A stretch of DNA of 64,000 bases from Alliaria petiolata. Lineage: Eukaryota > Streptophyta > Magnoliopsida > Brassicales > Brassicaceae. The position numbers were made by a program, and so were the translations under genes. Of the stretch, positions 58,391 through 64,000 are shown piece after piece (position 1 is the first letter of the stretch; each line of letters opens with the position of its first letter). The DNA lies in assembly GCA_020283515.1 (NCBI GenBank), contig JAHZTW010000001.1, positions 236,411,434 to 236,475,433 on the forward strand, read 5' to 3'. The notes beneath the pieces are model-generated. The model was not told the origin of the DNA. It worked only from the letters and a program-made list of their open reading frames with translations, and did not search any database.

Positions 58391-59317
58391 TCAATTCTAT
58401 TAAAACAATAAAACTTTAGTGTTTAACCAATAAACATGTGTTATATTATAAAATATGTCATTGTCCATTTATGATTTTGCTACAGGTTTATTAAGAATAA
58501 TATTGAAAAACAACTTATGCTACATAAATCTATTTCCAAACAATACACTAAGATGGGTGTATTCAATCTAATATTTAGAAGAATTTTAAATTGATTTGAG
58601 TTTTAATCAGTTTTTAGATGATTTTGGGTCATTTAGGAAAGTTGTTATGATTTATTATTAAAACATATGAAATCCCACATAAAATTATGAGATTTGAATT
58701 TTTATATTTTTAACTAAAAAACTCCAACAAACCCACTTTATATTACTCATAATCCTCTTAAATCCACTGTTTAAAATATTTCCAGTAACAGTGGATTTGA
58801 AGTGAAAATTTTAAATCACTAATTTAATAACATGAGATTTTAAATGACCTTTTAAAATTCTTGTTTATAGTTTTTTTTTAATACAACTAACTCTAAATGT
58901 CAGTTTTAATACACCCCCTAATTAAACCTGTTTTCAAACAATCTAAAAATCTTAACAATAAATGTAATATACAATTTGAATAATTTTTATAAATAAATAA
59001 ATACATTAAATTTGTATATGATACTTTTAACTAATAAAAAATTATATAATACCATCATGTACACCAAAATAAATCTATCAAGACATCTCAAACACCAACT
59101 TTCACAAATATTTGTTTTTTCATACAAAATATAAAACATAAACATAAAAACAAATTAAAAAATGTCGTCCGTCTGTAAACAGATTTAAATTTAGTAAATT
59201 ATATCATACATTTATACTAAAAATAAAAATGTTAACACTTTCACAAATACATTTTGTCCAAAAAAAAAACTAAACATCAAAAGAAAAATTCCTGCCCTTA
59301 GAGCGGGATAGAGTCTA
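58391..59317 (+). mobile_element. Probable non-autonomous Helitron, interrupted by a MITE
   Basis: Candidate 5' end TCAATTCTATTAAAAC at 58391 after A. Candidate 3' end is a degenerate GC hairpin (CCTGCCC TTA GAGCGGG) followed by CTAG at 59314-59317 and then T. The interior is AT-rich and contains the 58555-58916 element. The 3' end is moderately supported and the 5' end weakly. Confidence 0.45.
58555..58916. mobile_element. MITE with GGGTGTATT termini, 362 bp
   Basis: Left end GGGTGTATTCAATCTAATATTT; the right end in reverse complement begins GGGTGTATTAAAACTGACAT. Both then continue with tTAG. AT-rich and non-coding. The superfamily is unclear because the target duplication cannot be fixed. 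Confidence 0.5.
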
Positions 59318-59691
59318 GTACTCTTTTATAAGAGTTTTTGAACTTGATCACTAAACTAATATTAAATTTTTGGTTGCATCAAATCTCCTAAATCTTCAAT
59401 ATTGCAATTCAGTCATTTCTCTACAATATTTTATTTTAAAAAAAAATATGCAGTCTCGAGATTTATATAATCTAGGATAGAATCCACGTTATGCGCGGGT
59501 CTTATTTTAATTTGTTTTTTAAATAATATGTCTTTAAACATTTATTTTGATTATCTATTTTCTCTTGCGTTTTTTATGATTTTTTCATCAATTTTTTCTT
59601 GATAATCTTTATGATCTCTTTCATAAATTATTTTACGAATATTTATTTGTTATTCAATCTTTATACTATTTTTATTTATCTAAATTTTAAT

Positions 59692-59811
59692 ATTATGATA
59701 ATTTTAAACTTTCGCAATTTACCATTTTGAAGTTTTCTATTTTCATTTATAATTATGATAATTTTAAACTTTTGAAATTTACCATTTTGAGTTTTTTTTA
59801 TTATATATCTT
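59692..59811. repeat. Tandem duplication, period 60 bp
   Basis: attatgataattttaaac begins at 59692 and again at 59752, and the match continues through aatttaccattttga. Confidence 0.75.
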
Positions 59812-60574
59812 TCATTGATTACATCTCTTTTATCCATGTTTTAAAATTTTATATATTTCTTTGTTTCCATACTTTTGTCTATTTTATCTTCTTCTTTTTA
59901 TTTTTGTAATAATTTGTTATCTTTTTAATTGCTTATTAAATATTTTAACGTGCGGATTTTGTTTTAGTTTGTGAATACGTAATATGTATTTAAATTTTCA
60001 TTTTGACTATCAACATTCTCTTATATCTTTCTTTATATATGATATGTTTCTTTTATCAAATTTTTTTTTGTTTGATTTTTTTTTTGTCATTCTTCTAATC
60101 TTTGTCACACATCATTTTATAAATATTTATTTATTTTCTTTTATTTTATTTTGTGTTGTGAATAAGTGTGTGAGATACAATATGTTTTTAAGCCTTCAAT
60201 TCGAGTATTAATATTTTCTTGCTTCTCACTTATAAACTTTTATCTCTTTCAACCATTGTATTTTGAATATTTATTATTATTATTCTTTATACATTTCTCG
60301 TTCCATCAAATTCTAATGTAATAATTATAATTTAACTTTTTCAATTTATCATTTAAGTTTTTGGTTTCACTTATTTTTTTTATTTCATATATCTTTTTGT
60401 AAGTGTTAAATTCTTGTATATTTCTTTGTTTTCGTCTTCTTGTTCTTTGTTTCTTTTTATCATCTTATTCTATATATTCTTGATAACTTGTAATCTATTC
60501 GGTTATTTCTTGAATTTTTTTTGCATCTTATGGTTTTCTAGTTTTGGTTTTTTTGTTTAATTTTTTGAAATTTT

Positions 60575-60753
60575 ATTAACCTATTATTTTATGTTTATAC
60601 TTTAATTATTTGTAAAATAATAAAATTAAATTAAATGAGTTTTATATATAATTAATATAGTCGATTAACCTATTATTTTATGTTTATGTTTTAATTATTT
60701 TTAAAATAATAAAATTAAAATTAAATGTGTTTTATATGTAATTAATATAGTTG
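60575..60753. repeat. Tandem duplication, period 89 bp
   Basis: attaacctattattttatg begins at 60575 and again at 60664. The two units are nearly identical through ataattaatatagt. Confidence 0.85.
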
Positions 60754-61057
60754 GACACATATCAAATTTTTATTTATTTTAAAAAATGAGGTGTCAATCA
60801 TTTATTCTGCATCCGCGGTTTACCAAACATTTCTTGAACTATTCGTCCAATAATATATTATTTCCTTGCTTGGATTGTAACTGGCGATTCCCAACCTTCT
60901 TTAAATAGATTAAGACAATATCACTTTATGAATGGTCCACTACGGATATTGACCCATTTAACACTTCTAATCAGTTCCACATTTAATCAAAGATTCAAAT
61001 TCTTTAATCACTACCAAAAAGATTACAAGAGTTTGAATGATTTTTTCGTTACTACTA

Positions 61058-61310
61058 CTCCCTCCGTTTCAAAATACAAGTGTCATTTTGACACTTTTCA
61101 CACATATTAAAAAAAGAAATTAAAGTTCTTTTATACCCTTAAACTGTTTAGATAATTACACTTTTTTATTTTAATTTTTAATATCTGATCAATTTAAGTT
61201 GAGGTTAAAAAAGTAATGTTTTGTTAAAACTTGTATTGAAATCCGATAACGACACTTTTTTTGTAACAAGAAAAAGTGTCAAAATGACACTTATTTTGAA
61301 ACGGAGGGAG
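61058..61310. mobile_element. Stowaway (Tc1/mariner) MITE, 253 bp
   Basis: Inverted termini begin CTCCCTCCGTTTCAAAATA, the canonical Stowaway end. They extend about 40 bp inward on both sides (AAGTGTCATTTTGACACTTTT on the left). Target duplication is TA at 61056-61057 and 61311-61312. Confidence 0.93.
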
Positions 61311-61312
61311 TA

Positions 61313-62170
61313 TAAAATAACACCCACAAAAACATTATGACTAAATTACATATTTTCATTTAGGTCGTTAAACTTTTTTTTTATTTCAATCGAATCTTAT
61401 CGAAAATATGTTTATGCAAACGAGTCTCAAATGGATAAATGATGCAACTCTAAGTTTTACCCCTAAAACAAACTTCAAGTGCATATCAATCACGCTAGTA
61501 TATTAAGAGATCAAATACACAAAGATTGTCATACTCGAGATTTCTAAGAATTCTAACTTTTTCTAAATTAATTGATTTAACAGTGGGTTGTCACGGTTTG
61601 TAGCAAATGAATAAAGTAAACTAAGCAAGTAAAACGATGTAAGAATGCAAGGACTAAAAGGTGTTGGGTTTTAGAGAATTCTCTGGGATTCATGAGTCGA
61701 ATCAAACAAGCAAATAGTTAGGATTTAAAGCAACCTAGTCAACTGAGTTCTAGAACTTGAACACGGATTTATAATCGACATACTTTCGTTGAACCGATTA
61801 CATATGTCTAATAACTTAACTACTCAGTTTTTGTTGGTAATTACGCAGTAGCGCACACTAGATTCAAATTCATTAACATTCACAAAGCTATATAAGTATA
61901 TAACTATGCTTTCGTTTGTTATGGTGTAATTGCTCGTCTACTTTAGTTCCGGTTAACGAATTCAGCACACTAATGGTTCTGTAAATCCTAAATTCAGTTG
62001 CTAGGTGATCAATCAAGTAAACATGGATTAATGGACAATAATAGAATGAAGATACCCTAAATAATCATAAGTCTTTCAACCTAATATCAAAGATCCATGA
62101 TAAAACCTCTTCGAAATCCCTTCAAAAATCCTTAAAACCCAACAAATAAACTACTTAGACATAGAATAGC
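61313..62170. other. Repeat-like non-coding DNA
   Basis: No gene recognised. Less AT-rich than the preceding Helitron area. With the following duplication and integrase fragment it looks like decayed LTR-retrotransposon sequence, but no LTR was found. Confidence 0.35.
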
Positions 62171-62657
62171 AAAACATCATGAAATTCATTGAGTTATATG
62201 AATTCAAAAAATAAAATAAAGAAGTTTCGAAATCTTCTCTATGAAGTACTGAGGGTAGAGGAACTAACAACCAGAAAAGAACAAAGTAAAGATGCGACTA
62301 TGGTGATCACGAACGGCTGTCTATTGTGTGAATGTTCAGATTTTCATGATTTTCGAACACTGGAAAACCCTAAAACAATCGGTTTTTATAAGTTTTCAAA
62401 ACATCATGAAATTCATTGAGTTATGCGAATTCAACAAATAAAAGAAAGAGTGTTTCGAAATCTTCTCTATGAAGTACATAGAGTAGAGATCTGCTCACTT
62501 GAAAGTGAAAAAAAACAAAGAACTAACAACCATAAAAGAACAAGTAAAGATGCGACTATGATGATCACGAACGGCTGTCTATGGTGTGAATGTTTAGATT
62601 TTCGTGATTTTCGGACGCTGAAAAACCCTAAAACAATCGGTTTTTAAAGTTTTCAAA
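62171..62657. repeat. Tandem duplication of about 230-260 bp
   Basis: Units start at 62171 and 62398 (aaaacatcatgaaattcatt). Shared blocks include gatgcgactatg, gatcacgaacggctgtctat and aaccctaaaacaatcggttt. The second unit has an extra stretch of about 30 bp near 62490-62520. Confidence 0.85.
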
Positions 62658-63309
62658 AGGCCAGGGGCATTTTGGTCTATTTCAGGTTGATTTAAATCTT
62701 TAGAAAACAAACAGGCTTGGATTTGGGCTTGATAAAAATGACATAAGCTGGCCACGACCTGGGGTAGAAACGCCGCATGAGAAATGACTTGTGGCGCGGA
62801 GGATGAGCTTCTGGACGTCTTGACTTCTGCACCTGCTTCGGCTTTGAGGCCGTTGGAAATGTCTTCAGTAAAACGAGTATATATGAAAATCTAACCATGG
62901 GAATGCCTTCAAACCATTTCGCCGCATAAGCTAACTCAATTATCTTTCTTCTGTCCAAAGATGATCCATATAAAGTGAGTAGGAGGTCTTCATCGAATCC
63001 AATACTTATGGTGATCATAATCTGTTCATAAGCTATTTTGGTCCAAAAATGATCTTTTAACTTAAATTATTTGAAAAGACTTTTAAAACTTCAAAACGTT
63101 TTAATCACTTCAAAATCATTAAAACCAAATTAAAACACATTCAAAAGATCTTAAAATCATATCCAAAAAGATGTAAAAATAGGTTATATCAATAAACAAC
63201 TCGCATCTTACTTTCATGTTCTTGAGTCATCTTATGAATCTCGTCTCAACCCACATATTACTTGGAAATTAGAACTCGTTTCCCTTTATACCCTTGTTAT
63301 ATGAATATG
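62658..63309. other. Unassigned region with an unrecognised minus-strand frame
   Basis: A 108-codon minus-strand frame (62692-63018) is moderately GC-rich in its 3' half (SRRPEAHPPRHKSFLMRRF), but I recognise no family. Probably retrotransposon-derived, given its neighbour. Confidence 0.3.
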
Positions 63310-63543
63310 TCATTCTTGAACCAAAAAGTCGGACCTCAAATCCGTAGGAGGTTGTGGGATTATCAACTTTGGTTCACTTACTTCATTCAGCAACAATGAT
63401 ATAGGAATCACATTATGAAACACATGAAGATTTGACAAGTTCAGTCTGTAAGCCAATGTGTAAAACCGTTTGAGAATTTCATATGGTTCCATATTTCGTG
63501 GTCTCAGCTTACTCATTATTATTGTTCTATCTTTTCCCCTCAT
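63310..63543 (-). pseudogene. Ty3/gypsy integrase C-terminal fragment
   Basis: Reads KLRPRNMEPYEILKRFYTLAYRLNL, then LHVFHNVIPISLL and PKLIIPQPP. This is the integrase C-terminal pattern of Ty3/gypsy elements (KLxPRxxGPFxIL ... AYRLxLP ... HxVFHVSxL) with several decayed positions. No other pol domains nearby, so it is a relic. Confidence 0.7.
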
Positions 63544-64000
63544 GAACTCATCTTCAAATCAATATTCTGAACAACTTAGAACTACAATTTCTTCCTCTCC
63601 CTATTTGCATCTCTTTTGCCAATCTTAAACTTCCTGTTATGTTACCCTTATAGAACTTAATCATTTTTCGTCGTCTCTTTCACTGTTTCTATTACAAAAA
63701 TCCATCTCTTTCCCTCACTTCGTTCCAACATGAGAGGGTTCAACAAGATCGACCATACAATTATCTGGCGATGATATCCGATACTAGAGTGAAGACTATT
63801 GTTATACACAAACTTAGCTATCGACAAACTTTTTTTCCTGCAATATCACATTTATTTATATGGAATTGTTATAGTCGGAATACAAAAGTTGTGTAATCCA
63901 ACAAGGAGGATAAACAGATCCGGAAAAGAAATAGCAGTTTGGCGGTCCTATCCGAGCTAATTCATGAGCTACACTATTACATTCTCTTTTTACATGATTA
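63544..64000. other. Right edge of window
   Basis: No feature recognised; AT-rich, likely a continuation of retrotransposon-derived sequence. Confidence 0.35.

Larger units (their letters stand above)
59472..60800 (-). mobile_element. Helitron-like remnant with internal tandem repeats
   Basis: On the minus strand the left edge reads CCCGCG CATAA CGTGG (stem with one G-T pair), then ATTCTATC and CTAG, a Helitron-type 3' end, but the next base is A rather than T. The far side (aaaataaataaaaatttgat, ttaatatagttggacac) resembles Brassicaceae Helitron 5' regions. The interior is very AT-rich with duplications of 60 bp (59692-59811) and 89 bp (60575-60753). Right boundary approximate. Confidence 0.4.

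Noticed and set aside
1..64000. CRISPR arrays, bacterial operons, tRNA or rRNA genes
   Set aside because: No regularly spaced repeats with unique spacers and no tRNA or rRNA signatures seen; the window is plant nuclear DNA.

Overview
This is nuclear DNA from a Brassicaceae plant close to Arabidopsis. The coding regions have short AT-rich introns with plant splice sites. Nine consecutive protein genes follow, from memory, the order of Arabidopsis thaliana chromosome 5 from about At5g51920 down to At5g51820: a PLP-dependent Moco-sulfurase-like protein, TCP19, peroxidase 66, a 2OG-Fe(II) oxygenase, AGL71, AGL72, TRM24, a junctional-protein-like coiled-coil protein, fructokinase-7, and plastid phosphoglucomutase. 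The F-box/FBD/LRR gene at the left edge is one I do not place in that block. Spacers are inflated by transposon remnants.

Layout. 1-5.4 kb: intergenic DNA around a two-exon F-box/FBD gene on the minus strand. 5.4-9.5 kb: two intronless plus-strand genes (Moco-sulfurase-like and TCP19) separated by a small non-autonomous Helitron. 11.4-14.5 kb: convergent peroxidase 66 (with an in-frame TGA in its last exon) and a four-exon 2OG oxygenase. 15.4-21.7 kb: a young Copia LTR retrotransposon (303-bp LTRs with 3 differences, 5-bp target duplication) nested inside a hAT-type MITE. 23-31 kb: tandem SOC1-clade MADS-box genes AGL71 and AGL72 with identical exon architecture, followed by a dead LINE-type RNase H fragment. 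32-34.5 kb: TRM24, whose third coding exon is broken by an assembly artefact. 40.4-45 kb: two minus-strand genes, junctional-like and fructokinase. 48-53.1 kb: 22-exon plastid phosphoglucomutase with two GC-AG introns. 53.1-64 kb: gene-free, with MITEs, Helitron remains, a Stowaway element, tandem duplications and a Ty3/gypsy integrase fragment.

The genes are ordinary housekeeping, metabolic or regulatory loci and do not form a pathway. Fructokinase and PGM are both sugar-phosphate enzymes, but their adjacency is inherited synteny. AGL71 and AGL72 are a tandem duplicate pair that in Arabidopsis act with SOC1 and AGL42 in flowering.

I found no undescribed multi-gene system. The strongest non-routine signals are: (1) a 38-bp back-to-back Tn5 mosaic-end (Nextera mate-pair junction adapter) carrying a 117-bp copy of AGL71 intron DNA into TRM24, with a second truncated adapter at 36.06 kb, so parts of the assembly are chimeric; (2) the nonsense codon at a conserved Cys of peroxidase 66; (3) two GC-AG introns in PGM1; (4) a recent Copia element with intact gag, protease and RT/RNase H but an integrase deletion that removes the catalytic glutamate; (5) nested transposons with readable target-site duplications.
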